From positions 993,228 to 1,057,227 of the forward strand of contig WNKI01000005.1 of NCBI GenBank assembly GCA_015350385.1: a DNA stretch of 64,000 bases, given 5' to 3'. Origin of the DNA: Aculops lycopersici. Taxonomy: Eukaryota; Arthropoda; Arachnida; Trombidiformes; Eriophyidae. Below the pieces are notes generated by a model. That model was given only the letters and a program-made list of their open reading frames with translations, had not been told where the DNA came from and searched no databases. Within the stretch, counting starts at the first letter, position 1. Each line of letters starts with the position of its first letter. Made by a program: the position numbers and the translations under genes. Shown here piece by piece: positions 1 through 11,287 of this stretch.

Positions 1-385
1 TCCCTGTTCGTGGCATCAATATACACCACTCTTGTCGCTGGCTCTCGTTGGTCAGGACACCAAGACATAATCACGTAACGGTACAATGACAACAAAATTC
101 TCGGTGCGTGAGGCACCATCAATAGTAGCAAGAGTATGAAGATGAAGAAACTTTTACTTCATGGATGCATTTGACAGGTCCTACCATTTGATTTGCCGAA
201 ATCTTGTGTGCATTTGTCACATCTTTTCTCCATCTCTCTTTCTCTATTCTCTCGCCATCACTATCGAAAAAGACTTCCCCAGAGAGCGAATCATGTTGTT
301 GTCATTGTCATGTGTGTATTTTTTGAACGAACATTTTCATTCAGCCATGTACGTAAGTTAGCATGGCAGGCAAACAGTCAGTCAG
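1..385. other. 3' flank of the teashirt-like gene
   Basis: This lies downstream of the teashirt stop codon (TCA at 386-388 on the plus strand reads TGA on minus). It should hold the 3' UTR. I see no convincing polyadenylation signal and no second gene. Short open frames here have no recognisable protein content. Confidence 0.5.
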
Positions 386-3300
386 TCAGTCGTCGCTCTT
401 CTTCGGTGTCAGATTCTTGTTTAGCTTGATACCATTTGGAAAATTCATACCTGCAGCAAGGAGTGCAGCTGCCATTGGATGACCATAAGCGGCCGCCGCG
501 TACCAGTTGGCATAGTTTATGTGCTGCCAAGGCGGGCAAACCTCCTCATCAATGCCCAAGCGTTGCAATATTCCACCACTCGCCACGCCCGGTCTCATGC
601 GTGGATCGAAACTCTTCTCGACCATCGTTTCGAGTGCCGATAACGGGTCACCAATCTCACCTTTTTGGCCACCTGAATTTGGTTTGCCACTTTTGCCGTT
701 ATTTGGCATTATATCATTGGTAGGCATCAGCATATCAGAGGTATCGTTTGTCTCACTTCTCTGTCCATCAAGGACGCCTTGGTCATTATCATGCTCATCA
801 TTTTCATCGCCTTGGTCATCGTCGATGGCATTACTCACACTCGTCCTGCCATCGCCAATATCCTCGCCAGCCTCCTCAATTTTGTCCCGACTCTCACTTT
901 CTTCCTGCTTTTGTTCTTTGTCTTCGTCGTCAACATCATCATCAGCATCAGCTAATGGGGTTCGTGGCTTCTTCGTATCAAGTTCAGAATCTTCATTGTC
1001 ACCTTCGCCATCAACCCTATCAATTGACGAGCAATCGTTAACAAGTTTAGTTGTAGTTGATTGAGCAATTTTCTTGTTCTTGCCACTCTTCATCTTCTTG
1101 GTCGTCTTCATTTGGCCGTCTTTGTCTTCAGTCTCATCACCATCGTCAGTTAATTTTGCTGCAGACTCGTCTTCTTTTATCTCAGTATCGCTCTCACTGT
1201 CTACCTTATCTGAAGTGACAGTTTTGTTTTCAGTTTCACAATCTGCATCGTTATATTGATTTTTACCTGCTATTGGTGATGTTGGTGTTGAGCTGCTTCC
1301 GTTTGTCATTATGCGTTCAGATTTGGCATTTGTTTCGGAGTTTTCATTCAAATTACTTAAAATCAAGTTATTACTACTACTGCTACTGCTGTTGCTGCTG
1401 TTACTGTTGCGTTGACTAGAGGGTGAGGCTGGCGAGTTTTCCCGGCCATCACCATCCTCCGTTGCTGTCACTTTGTTACTTGAAGGTGGATCGCTCTCGC
1501 GCCTTCGACTTCTTGTCAATGGCTTGGGTGAGGTGGTGATCTTGCTGATATTATTACTTGATTTTGTTGCTTGTTCTGTCTCCTTGATGTTTCTTTCAGA
1601 CTTACTGACAGATTTGTTACCACTTGTTTTTCCCACCGACGGTATCTCGTTATTGGGCTCGCCATTATTGCTAAAGTTGTCATCGCTATCGTTGAATTTT
1701 TCGCTAAAGTCGTCATCTAAACCATGGGCTTGAGCTGAGGCTGGTCTCATGGCTGCTGATGATGATGAATGCGAAGAAGATTTTCCCTGAGATTTGTTAT
1801 TTGCTACTTCAGAACCATCCGGTTGCCTCCACGAGGTTATTTGCTCTTGACTGATTATATTTGTGTAATGTTGGGTTATTTTCATATGCTGAGTCAATTC
1901 AACGAGCGTCCTGAAAGATTGACCACACCACATACCTGTATAATTGATTAGTAACGATCATTATTTTATTTTCAAATCACGCGCGCGCCGGTTATTTTTA
2001 TAGGTGCGTATAAGTATCAAGCAATCGATTGAGTGGAGGGGGTGAATCAAGGTATCGGGTTAGTAAATAGGAAGAAATCTATGTGCGCTGGCAAACGTGA
2101 AGGGGAGAGATAATTAATGCGCAAGTAGCGCGTGCGACAGGTGGTTTGCTGATCAACAACCACTGGCGCCTTACACAGACATCGATCAACTAACGTGGTA
2201 GGATTTTTTTTTTTGAAAGAGGGTTTCGTCACTAGTGTCGGTAGTAGTAGAGTGAAGCTAACTTGTTGATCGGATGTTGGCTGTGCTAATATCAATCTTA
2301 CGACTCGACTCCAAGCGGAACATTTTCAGCCACACTTAGCGATCAAATAGTGCGAAACCGAAAGCCAACAAAACTAAGCTAACGCTGACTGAGATTATCT
2401 ATCTACTCTGATCAACATATACCCAAATCAGCATATCTTCCCAGTTTTGTTTATCCATCGATCAAGAAAGTCGAATTTGTTGGTGTTGTTTCTCTCGAAG
2501 GCATGAATTAAAGCTAGTCAGTCATTCAACCAGCCACCGACGCTACTGTAAATTACAATCGCATTGCTTCTCCTCCCATTACACTCCTCTTTCCAAATTC
2601 ATGTTTATAGGTCGTGGTTCGAATATTTCAAGATATACTTACATTTTAAGATTTGTCTTGTTTGTTCGGCACCTCGCCCAAGCCAAACATCTTGGCCTCG
2701 TACCAATTTTCTTGGTAAGCCAACATTATTCGGCAAAAACGCGGACGAGGAGGATGAATTGGCGCCAATATTGTTGGTAGCTCGACTTAAGCTTGCTAGA
2801 GAGGAATGATTCTTTGGCGTTGAGTGTAGAGGTTTACTTGTTGCTTCTGAGGAACGTGCGCTACCGTGTTGCTGGTGCTGCTGTTGGTGGTGGTGCGGTT
2901 GGATTTGTGGTTGAGGTGTGTTGGTTTGGTGCTGGTGTCTTGTTTTGAGCTTCTTATTTGGAGATACTACTTGGTTGTCTAGGGAATGTGCAGGATTGCT
3001 AATGGTTGCACTGGTGCCCAAATCTTGAGCGTGTTGGCCGCCAATTGGTGATGGACTTCCGCCTAACATGCCGCCTCCCCCTAGAAGAGCTGCCGCGGCC
3101 GCCATTGCTGATTGCTGTTGCTGGGCTCCCAAGTTGAGATTTAGTGCGCCCGGGTTACCGATATTATTATTTACTGAGGCTTGATGTTGCAGTTGCATGA
3201 GAAGATCTTGAATTCGGGGATTGCCCAGATCTAGCCCACCAGGCGCCTGGTTGGTCACAGGCGAGCTTGTTGCTGGACTCTGCCGACTATCGGGTTGTTG

Positions 3301-3507
3301 TTGTTGTTGCTGCAGTTGTTGTTGTTGTTGAGCTAACATCAGTTGCTGTTGTAATTGTTGCTGGAGGTCATTGCTTGTGGGATCATTTTGCAAGGCATTC
3401 GTGGCCGCTTGGTGAGGATTCAGTAGGCTATTGATGACGGCAGCAGTGGCTGCAGCAGCAATCGCTTGCTGAATAGTTAGAATTTGTTGAATTTGTTGCT
3501 CGTTCAT
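386..3507 (-). CDS. tsh: Teashirt-like C2H2 zinc-finger transcription factor (two visible coding exons)
   Basis: Exons are 2643-3507 and 386-1935, joined across a 707-bp intron, giving 804 residues. The splice falls inside a Cys codon: exon 1 ends in T before GTAAGT, and exon 2 begins with GT after CAG. The join recreates a zinc finger C289-x2-C292-x12-H305-x5-H311. The flanking KLVRGQDVWLGRGAEQTR block (residues 268-285) and the HYTNIISQEQITSW block just after the finger are hallmarks I know from arthropod Teashirt/Tiptop, nuclear patterning factors. Exon 1 is rich in Gln (residues 49-71), Ala and His; exon 2 carries a long Ser/Asp/Glu-rich linker, basic patches and a conserved-looking C terminus (717-804). 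Only one complete finger is visible, whereas fly Teashirt has three. The start at 3507 is provisional: the frame stays open upstream, a plausible 3' splice site (CTTTAG) lies just 5', and related genes have a tiny first coding exon. Confidence 0.88.
1936..2642 (-). other. Phase-1 intron of the teashirt-like gene
   Basis: The minus-strand donor reads T|GTAAGT (GT at 2642-2641) and the acceptor reads TATACAG| (AG at 1937-1936). It is supported because the join restores both reading frame and the first Cys of the zinc finger. No separate gene is seen inside. Confidence 0.88.
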
Positions 3508-4060
3508 CTTGGCGATTGTATATATATCTAAAGATATATACTTGGAGCACTAAACTTGCGATAAGATTTCCTAAGCTTCCACTATTATAAATTCTATTCA
3601 ATCAATTGAAACTTATTTGTATTCTTCTTGCTCGTGTCTCGATCTATCTCATCTCATTTCGATTGTTTGACAATTTCTAGCGCATTTTGCTCAATTAAGT
3701 TCAATAAAACTTGAGAGTTGTTTGCATTCTCTAACCCCACACCTTTCGGCAAGCGGCTGTTTTATGCGATAACAGTGTAGAGTTTGGTTAATTTGATATT
3801 GTGGATTGTATATATATGTGTGTGTTTGTGTGCATGGATTATAAAGATGTGCTTGAGTCTAATGTGAGACGTTCGGTGAGCAAGTTGCTTATGAGAGATT
3901 AACACAGAGAGCCCAACTTTTCGTTCACTCAGAAGTTCGTCGTTCACTGTTTGTGTTCGCTGGTGCGCTTGCGTAGTAATGCCACTCAGCGCCGCCGCTC
4001 AGAGCGCAAGTGTCGCGCGCAATCAATCTGGTTTGCCTTTATCGTCGGCGCCGCAATTGG
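3508..4060. other. Immediate 5' region of teashirt
   Basis: A minus-strand acceptor-like CTTTAG lies just upstream of the exon-1 ATG, so this may start with intron sequence leading to an unseen 5' exon. The interval contains TA and TG/CA-rich stretches (3525-3545, 3800-3835). No protein-coding feature is supported. Confidence 0.35.
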
Positions 4061-4062
4061 AC

Positions 4063-4130
4063 TAGCTCACACAAACGTACACACGTTTTTAGGCTATGTT
4101 GGCGAATTTTCTCCCCCCCCCCCACTTCGG
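4063..4130. repeat. Short dispersed repeat R1, copy 1
   Basis: The sequence runs from GACTAGCTCACACAAAC through CACACGTTTTTAGGCT and GTTGGCGAATTTTCT to a run of about ten C. The same order of blocks recurs at 5598-5695, and a shorter relative (CACACATTTTTAGG) is at about 30275-30320. Function is unknown; it could be mobile-element debris. Confidence 0.5.
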
Positions 4131-4134
4131 CTTA

Positions 4135-4578
4135 TAACGTGTAATGTGTATCGTGCATTAGACTGCCAGCCCACCTCCGCTAGCCTTCGATCATCAAAGG
4201 TTATATTTATGACTTTTCTATAGGGCAACAGAAGATCAACGACACGACGCACAAAGCAAGCGGATTGCCGTGTTGGGGTCAGAAATAAACCACTCTTCTA
4301 TCTGGGCGATGATAACGGCGGCGACAGTGTAACTACATCCACCACCTTTGGGCTACACTGAGAGTTCTTTTAATTGTTGTGTCCATGATTACTGCTGAGA
4401 TTGATGGAGGTTTACATTTCTAGAACAAAAAACTTTGACGAGTTTTAAACCGAGGAAAAGATAGAAAGACGCAACGCTGATATCAACGTTGCCACGTCTA
4501 GGAAGAGGAAGAGGAGGGCCGACTATCGTGTAAAGGAACGAGATAGAGCAGCAAAATAATTACTGCCCTCAAAATAAT
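4135..4578. repeat. Diverged direct repeat R2, copy 1
   Basis: Matching blocks in the same orientation recur at 6945-7375: TCATCAAAGGTTA, TTTTAATTGTTGTGTCC, TTGATGGAGGTTTACATTT, GAGGAGGGCCG, and GAAATAAT/AAAATAAT before TGCCCT. Copies are clearly related but carry many substitutions and indels, so the duplication is old. Confidence 0.7.
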
Positions 4579-4718
4579 AGCTCCTCACCTGTCTCCCTCC
4601 CTGATTCATTAATCATAACTTTCCGATGATTGTATGAGTGAAGGGAGAGTGAGCAAAGCGGAGCATGTGCATTGTGGCCAAGCTACGCTCGTGAACTTGT
4701 AACGACAGGTGAGGAGCT
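4579..4718. mobile_element. 140-bp MITE-like element with 15-bp terminal inverted repeats
   Basis: The left end AGCTCCTCACCTGTC (4579-4593) is the exact reverse complement of the right end GACAGGTGAGGAGCT (4704-4718). The internal part has no coding capacity. An inverted, diverged relative occupies 7695-7859. A small non-coding unit with perfect terminal inverted repeats and a second copy fits a MITE; no clear target-site duplication could be assigned. Confidence 0.5.
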
Positions 4719-4804
4719 TGCTACTTTTTCTTGGATGGCATAGATCTAGAGGGAGAGCCGGTGTGGACTTGTTAAATCAGTTAATGATGACGCTGTCTCC
4801 TGAT

Positions 4805-5410
4805 TTGTGCCACCTCACTATACACTGTACAAATTCTGCCAGGTAAGATTACCATGGTCGCCAATTGAATTTGATGATAACGAGATGAGAGATGAGAGAT
4901 GAAAGATCAGAGATGAGCGTCGCGCCATCTCCTGCAGAATGCAGTGTAAGAAATGGCAACGCCACTAATAGATCCCATCATCTCGACGGACGTCACAACT
5001 CTCAGAAGCGTTACATTTTTAGACACCACTGCCAGCGCCACTCGCTTGCATAACCGCCTTTCCACATTCGCAACTGACAGGTAGATTTCCCAGGACTTGA
5101 GTCGAGTAGAGTTGAGTTGAGGCGCAGTTGTCGTCGTTGTCGTCGTCGTCGTCGTCGTCATGCCGGTCGTCGTTGCCATCCGAGGCTAAGGAGGCAAAGT
5201 GACCAGGTAGAGAAAAAGAGGCAGAGGCTGCGGCCAAGGCTGAGGAACTCGAGAGAGTGAGAGATGTTGACAGTCTACGGTTGTCGCCGGGGCAGAGGAT
5301 TCATCGATCTCCGGTCGGAGTTTGGACTGACAGCGGCACCTGAGGTTTCAAGTTTCTTGCTTCCGGTGTTGGTGGTGGCTGGGGTAGTTGTGGCAGTCGT
5401 CACACTTGCG
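4805..5410. repeat. Near-identical segmental duplication R4, copy 1
   Basis: This block matches 11288-11898 in direct orientation almost base for base. Differences are scattered substitutions, a shorter GTC run in copy 2 and extra GGCAGA units in copy 2. Both edges are sharp: the copies lose similarity right after CACACTTGCG. Open frames inside it on both strands are conserved only because the DNA is; I see no evidence that either is a gene. Confidence 0.9.
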
Positions 5411-5597
5411 TTATCTTCTGATGGTGCAAAATGTTTTGGTTTTGGCTGAGATATCGACTGGCATCCGATAGCTCAGGGCCAACAAGAGAGAACAAAAAGA
5501 GAGTGAGAGTGGGGGACGCGAGAAAAGAGGAGCAAAAGCTTGTTCTCCAGTGGAAACGAATGGCATTTTAGCTCAACAGATGAACTGACTAGTTGAC

Positions 5598-5695
5598 TAG
5601 CACACAAACAAAACAGGCATTCACACATTTTTAGGTTGCTGTTTTAGCGAACTTGAGTATTTGTTGGCGATTGAGCGAATTTTCTTCCCCCCCTC
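5598..5695. repeat. Short dispersed repeat R1, copy 2
   Basis: It has GACTAGCACACAAAC, then CACACATTTTTAGGTTGCT, then GTTGGCGATTGAGCGAATT, then a C/T-rich run. This is the same block order as 4063-4130. Confidence 0.5.
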
Positions 5696-5853
5696 CCGCT
5701 CACAGTCCAGATAACTTGTGCTCGCTGCGACCCCCATAGACGCCATCTTGAGCTGCAGCTTCTCTGTTCATCTCTTGCAAACGCCCTCTTGAGGCATCCA
5801 TCGTGAACTTACACGAGGTTCCAAATCGTACAGGCTGCAACAATATTGCAGCT

Positions 5854-5900
5854 TACAGTGCCTCTCAAAAAGATCGTGGCCAGTTTTGAGAGGCACTGTA
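5854..5900. mobile_element. Fold-back of two Tc1/mariner-like terminal repeats flanked by TA
   Basis: Positions 5854-5870 and 5884-5900 are perfect 17-bp inverted arms around a 13-bp loop. Trimming the flanking TA leaves a 43-bp unit starting CAGTGCCTCTCAAAA and ending TTTTGAGAGGCACTG. TA-flanked CAGTG ends are typical of Tc1/mariner transposons. I infer a collapsed element with its interior deleted. A structured RNA hairpin is an alternative. Confidence 0.5.
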
Positions 5901-6062
5901 CTTATATTGTGCAACAGTGTATCTTGTTATGGTATTTCTCTCATATTTCTTTTCGTACGATCTCGCCCATCGTGCACGCAGCGAGCAATCTGGTGTTCAT
6001 ATAATTCGCAACCACAACGTCTGGTAAATTTTCTTGCCGATTACCAGTCGAGAACTAAGAGA

Positions 6063-6092
6063 AAAAGTTCGCTCGGATCCGAGCGAACTTTT
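6063..6092. repeat. 30-bp perfect palindrome centred on GGATCC
   Basis: AAAAGTTCGCTCGGA (6063-6077) is followed at once by its exact reverse complement. With one bulged A, the symmetry extends about three more bases on each side. It lies about 170 bp from the Tc1-like fold-back. Purpose unknown. Confidence 0.85.
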
Positions 6093-6944
6093 CTCCGTCC
6101 ACTGTGTTAAACCAATGGAGGGCCGGATTTTGAGCAGATGGATTTTGTATCGGTCGTTATGCTTGTATTCATCTGTTGCATGTTGCACAATTCACCAGAG
6201 TAGTAGATGGGCAAAATCTGACAGCAGGTGTTCATGTTTGCACTATAGTATATATTTCTACAGCTACCCCTGTTGCTATATTTTATAAATCTCCAACTCA
6301 ACGTCGACCTAAGAGCTGGTGGCTAAATGCTAACTACTACCAACACCACTACCACTTCATGATAATTCATTCACTGCTCCAATTCCAATACCAATTCGTG
6401 TCCTAGTCGTCAGCAAGTCGAAGCTGGCAAGTCGAAGCTTGCAAACAAGTGAATGAACGATAGACAGCTAACATCTCATCGCGGACAGAAAACCAGTTAA
6501 GTTAAAATAAAAACATGACTATTGAGCTGGGGATGAAAGTACAGGATATGAATCAACAGGTCTGAATACACTCGCCATTTATACATTCTACACGCACTCA
6601 ACCTTCCGCAAAGCAAAGATGAGCGGATTGGAGTGAAGAGGAGTAAAGAGGGGAAGAAAAGACAGAAAGCAAATCTAGACAGGATGGTAAGGGAAGCATT
6701 GAATCACGATGATACATTGATACAAAACAAAATTATAGCAAAAGAAGGCGCGTTGAGCATGAGTACAAACGCTCGCCGCGACCCTAGAATATTATCATAC
6801 GCTCACAAAAGCGTAGCCGAGTTGCACAACATGGAATTGCTAGACCCTCTATCAACTTGGACATGATATTGCTTTAGTATTCGCCCTTCCGTCGAGATTA
6901 AGCAACCTGATGAACGTCGTTGGTATAGTCGTCTTGGTGATAGT
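6093..6944. other. Non-coding stretch, nothing recognised
   Basis: Short open frames here give low-information peptides without domains. One at about 6633-6866 is Lys/Arg-rich but has no recognisable match and begins at GTG, so it is not proposed as a gene. Confidence 0.4.
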
Positions 6945-7375
6945 GTGAGTGCAGTTATAGTCATGCATTAGTTAGCTAGATTGCCAGCCAACTTGGTCAT
7001 CAAAGGTTAGATATATGACTTCACGATGGGGCAACAAAGGAACGTCGACTTGTTTTGAGCAAGCGGGTTACTCAAACTGGATAGATATAAATTGGTCTTA
7101 CATGATATCTGGCCGACGACCACGATGGCAACTACAACCACCTTTTCTGGGGGATACTCTGAGAATTTTAATTGTTGTGTCCGAGATTAATGCTGAGGCT
7201 AACACATTGATGGAGGTTTACATTTTTAGTCGGGGAAAAATTTTGACCGGTCTTGAACAGAGCAGAGATAGAAAGAAGCCACGACGAATTCGATGCGACG
7301 TCTAAGAGGAGGGCCGCCGATCATTGGAGGAAGCAAGATAGAGAAGCGAAATAATTGCTGCCCTTAAAATAATAA
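6945..7375. repeat. Diverged direct repeat R2, copy 2
   Basis: This is the second copy of the block at 4135-4578, same orientation. It ends in an (AAT)n-like tract at about 7365-7383, where copy 1 has a shorter AAAATAATA. Confidence 0.7.
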
Positions 7376-7694
7376 TAATAATAACAACAACAGCTAGAAG
7401 AAGTAATTATCACATAACAATACGGATATATGATGGTGATGTCGGTATATAAATATAATAATATTTATCTCTGTGAGTGTGGGGAACATTCGTGCAGGCC
7501 ACTCGCGCGCAGGCAGTCGAAAATCCGAGACAAGTCTCGCAATAATTGCTGGCAAGGGCAAATCAAGAGAGAGAGAGAGGGAGGGAGAAGATCCAGCTTA
7601 AGCTCAACCATCAACAACACAAAGCTGTGGTAGCATCATCATTACCTGATCTAACAAGTCGACGCTGGCTCTCTAGATTCGCCCGAGCAAAGGC

Positions 7695-7859
7695 AGCAAG
7701 CTCCTCACCTGTCTGTGCAAGTTCATAAGCGGAGCTTGGCCACAATGCACATGCTTCGCTTCGCTCTCTCACACAATCATCAGAAAGTCATGATTTGTTG
7801 CCCTGTCGCTCTATATCATCTGCCATCGCTAGAGAGCAAAAGCTCACAGGCGAGAGAGC
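7695..7859. mobile_element. Inverted, diverged copy of the MITE-like element
   Basis: The reverse complement of 7695-7795 aligns with 4611-4722, sharing the long blocks GAAGCATGTGCATTGTGG (copy 1 has GGAGCATG...) and GACAGGTGAGGAGCTTGCT. The other end (about 7844-7859, CACAGGCGAGAGAGCT) resembles a decayed terminal inverted repeat. This copy is somewhat longer than the one at 4579-4718. Confidence 0.45.
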
Positions 7860-10800
7860 TTACGCATTCAAAGCGGTGATGGTAGCGGCGGAACTAACTA
7901 ATCGACGAGGGGGAGGGGAGCGAAGAGTTTTGTGAGTTGAGGGCAAATCATGATCGGCCGCTGCCTACCGAACACAAGCAGCCTATTGTTGCCATGATCT
8001 AGTATGCTCATTGGCGCTCTCGATTTAAACTGAATGCATGGGTATAGGACGTTGCCGTTGGTGCAATTGATCAGGTTAGGGGCGGAAATTAAAGAACATG
8101 ATTGTTGGCTCACTCACTCGTCCTAAACTCAGCGGCGGCGGATGCTGGCTGCCCTCTTGTCAGGATGAAAAATTATCGATTAGGACAAGTTTTGGGTTGG
8201 CGCGATGGTATAAAGGGAAGCAGTCAAGATAAAACTCAGACATGCGGAAAGGAAAGAGCATATGAGATAGTAGGAGATGAGAGGAGGAAAACGTGAAGCA
8301 AAAGGATACGCGCATCAGGTTCAGGCCATAATTCTTGAGATGCAACAACCTCCTCAAGCCAAAAGTGAATGATCTAGCCAACTGAGAAATCTATTGCACT
8401 TGTTACAATCAGCGCTCATGCCGCCGATGCTAGACCGTACTAACAAGCTAGCTAGTCAACTCGCAAACTGAAACTAAATTGAAAACCAGTTAACCAATAA
8501 GTTCTAATAACTTGGAATTGAGCTAGCATTTGTTCATGACGATGGTTGCGTCGCAGTTGCCGCCACCACCGCCGCGAAACTTGTTGATGAGAGAACCGGT
8601 AGAGCTGAGCTCAACGTCTCAAGCTGATGAAACTGATGACGCCGACGACGTTGTTGAGGTTTTTCGAGCAAGGAGACTAACTTATCGGGCAGGTGAGCAA
8701 AAAATGGAGGAGTAGGAGGAGCGTAGCATGCAAAGACTGTTGCCGTTGTGCCATCACTGCCACCACCACCACCGCCGCGTCAGTCGACTTGTTCTTTTTG
8801 AGTGTGTGAGTAGCATTAGAATAATTATCAGAGTCGGGCGGCATCACTAGCGTTTGGCGGCTTCATAAGCATAAGTGCTGCGCGCCTTCAGAGTTGAAGG
8901 ATCAACAAGCTGCGCGCTGCTCGAGAAAAGATCATTATTCTTATTCGCTCAAATAGCAACAACAACAACAGCCGGTTGCTCTAGAGACTCAACTCTCTTA
9001 CCTTGTAAGCGTTTGCAAGATTTCATTATGATTAACAGCAGCATTAACGCGAGAATGGGGACCAGCCACCAACATCCCACAACAGTATCGATAGTTGTTA
9101 GACTGGAGGCAACAACAACGTCGTCGTTGTCGACTACGACGAAGACTATCACAGTTTTCAAGGCATGAGCATTCACGACTTCTCATGAGCTCGCTGATGT
9201 TTTATCGCCTTCATCGAGTCGCTCGAGGGGGGGGACAACATCGACGAAACTGACGTGAAAGTTTCTCGCCCATCACCTTTGGTGAGTGCCAAGAGTGGAA
9301 GCAAATTTGAGCTTAGCCCCCTGGCTGACTCTTCATTTGTTATTCTATATTGCAACAAAAACATCAAGAAAAGACCGAGCAACAAAGTGATGAATCAAAC
9401 AGCGAGTCGCTGGGACTGATTGATTTATGGCATATGATTCGAATCGGATAACTAACATTTATTTTAACCTTCAAAAATCTTGATCTATTGCTTGCCCGCT
9501 AACCTCCAAGTGCCGAAGCGCGTCTGGCAGAAACGTCAACATGGGCAGTAGTGGCTAGAGCAGCATTGTGTCGAATCTGAGTCCGAACTGCCAGCAACTC
9601 GAGACTTGACTCTACAGACTAAAGCTACAAATACAACATATCATTGCTAAATGGACATAGACTTCCCTATTGTCGACCTGAACTTACTCACGCACCACGA
9701 TCCGTTTGACTGGTTGAGACTAGACAAATGGCAGTAGCGATTAAGTTCAAAGTAATCGATCGATTGGTTTGCTGGTTGGATGGTTGCTCATCCTGATAGA
9801 GTGACTACGCCAAGCAATGCTGCCTGTTACCCTACTGATAGAATCGAAGTCACAAAAGTTTATCAATGAGTGTGCATATCCTAATCAAGTCAACGCCTTT
9901 GGCGTCAGTCCAGAGCACAAGGGACGCTCTTTCGATTGAGTATCTGGTTCAAAAGTCTAGAAATACGAACAGGATGGACTGGAACCTCGTCGTCGTCATG
10001 AGATTGAATGCAAGAATGCCAATCTGATTCGATTCGATCCAAATCAGATCAAGCATTTGCGCGGCTTCACCTGGCGAGCAAGGACTTGTAGGCAATCGGT
10101 GCAAAATTTGGCCAACCAATCGAGTTGGTTAGCTTGCTGGCTAGCTGACTTGAAATTAGTTCAAATGCAATCAAGTGCTGTTGAGTTGGCTAGTATGACA
10201 ATCAATGACCCAGCAGCAAGCAAGCGAATCAGTGGAGTGTGTTTCGCTACAACCTGCGCTAACCAAATCCACGGCACACCAGCCAATTGAAAATTGATCG
10301 CCTACCCGCCTTCGCGACTATTCTCCTCATCAGCTTAATCCACCTGTCGTCTTGTCAGCTCCATCTTAGTTCTTCGGTGAACGAACCGGCCAGTCGCCTT
10401 ATGATGAGTGGGATAACATTGAATCGCTTGGCCGACATGCCTGAAATGCAAGCGAAACTTGGAGAGCGCCAGGTAAGTTTTTGTTGGCACTGATATTACG
10501 ACGAGATTGCTATGTTTGTTACGCGTGATGAATATAAAAGTAAAGAAAAAGACTCTGGCCAACAAAACTGTCAGCGGAAGCCTAAATCCCGCAAGCTCGT
10601 CCGTCATCAAGAGCTAGCTTTGGGCTCAACCTTATCAGCATCATTAAGAAGACAGGACTGAGCTACTTGAATCAGCTGGATCAATCGAGTGGGTGGGTAA
10701 AGAGAAGGAGCGAAAGCGAGAGAGAGGCTCGGTATTTTTGTCGATGTCGGTAGTTCATTTCGGCCGACTGAGATGACAAAAAGTGAATAATGCCAACCAT

Positions 10801-11287
10801 CTACAGATACAGGTAGACAAACGAACGGACAGGCAACTAGTACTGGTATCAGTTGGTAGGCGTCTAAATCAAACCAGATAGACAAGTCATGAGACACACA
10901 CACACATGGACGTAGAGGTGCACAGGTAGGACAACAGTGGCATTGGCGCTTTGAGCGCTGTCATCCACTAATACCGCCTCTGATATCATGCTTTCATCTT
11001 AGGGGCACTGGGAAGGCGTTCGGCCACCGGGTTTAGATTCCAGGTAGCAAATTCAGCCTGCTCACTCAGTCAGTTGAAGAGCAAAATAGACTGATGAGGA
11101 ATTCCAACCGTAATACTGTTGCCATTTAACTTTGCGCGCCTGATAATCGTCCATTTTCTTCTGATTTCATTCTACCATCGCCACGAATTGAAGTCAGAGT
11201 AAAACAGTGAGGGCGACATTTCAATGCTACATACTCAGACACACACAAACAAACCGTCAGTGGCAGTGGTAGCACTAGCAATAAACA
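7860..11287. other. Non-coding region upstream of teashirt, part 1
   Basis: No protein gene is supported. It holds short CAA/GTC-type runs and CAGGTAG motifs at about 10811, 10925 and 11043. One weak exon candidate at 10263-10472 is listed separately. It is most simply regulatory or neutral sequence of the teashirt locus. Confidence 0.4.
10263..10472 (+). other. Weak candidate exon encoding a signal-peptide-like segment
   Basis: The frame is open from just after a TAA at 10260-10262 and encodes LPAFATILLISLIHLSSC, which looks like a secretion signal core. It runs in phase 0 to a strong donor, CAG|GTAAGT, at 10472/10473. Against it: there is no in-frame ATG before the hydrophobic part (first ATG about 10401), the possible acceptor CACCAG has a poor pyrimidine tract, and I found no downstream exon. 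It is probably fortuitous. Confidence 0.15.

Noticed and set aside
5264..5449. Hydrophobic 61-residue frame shared with 11752-11994
   Set aside because: Shared only because the DNA is duplicated; differences between copies change amino acids, and the C termini diverge at the duplication edge.
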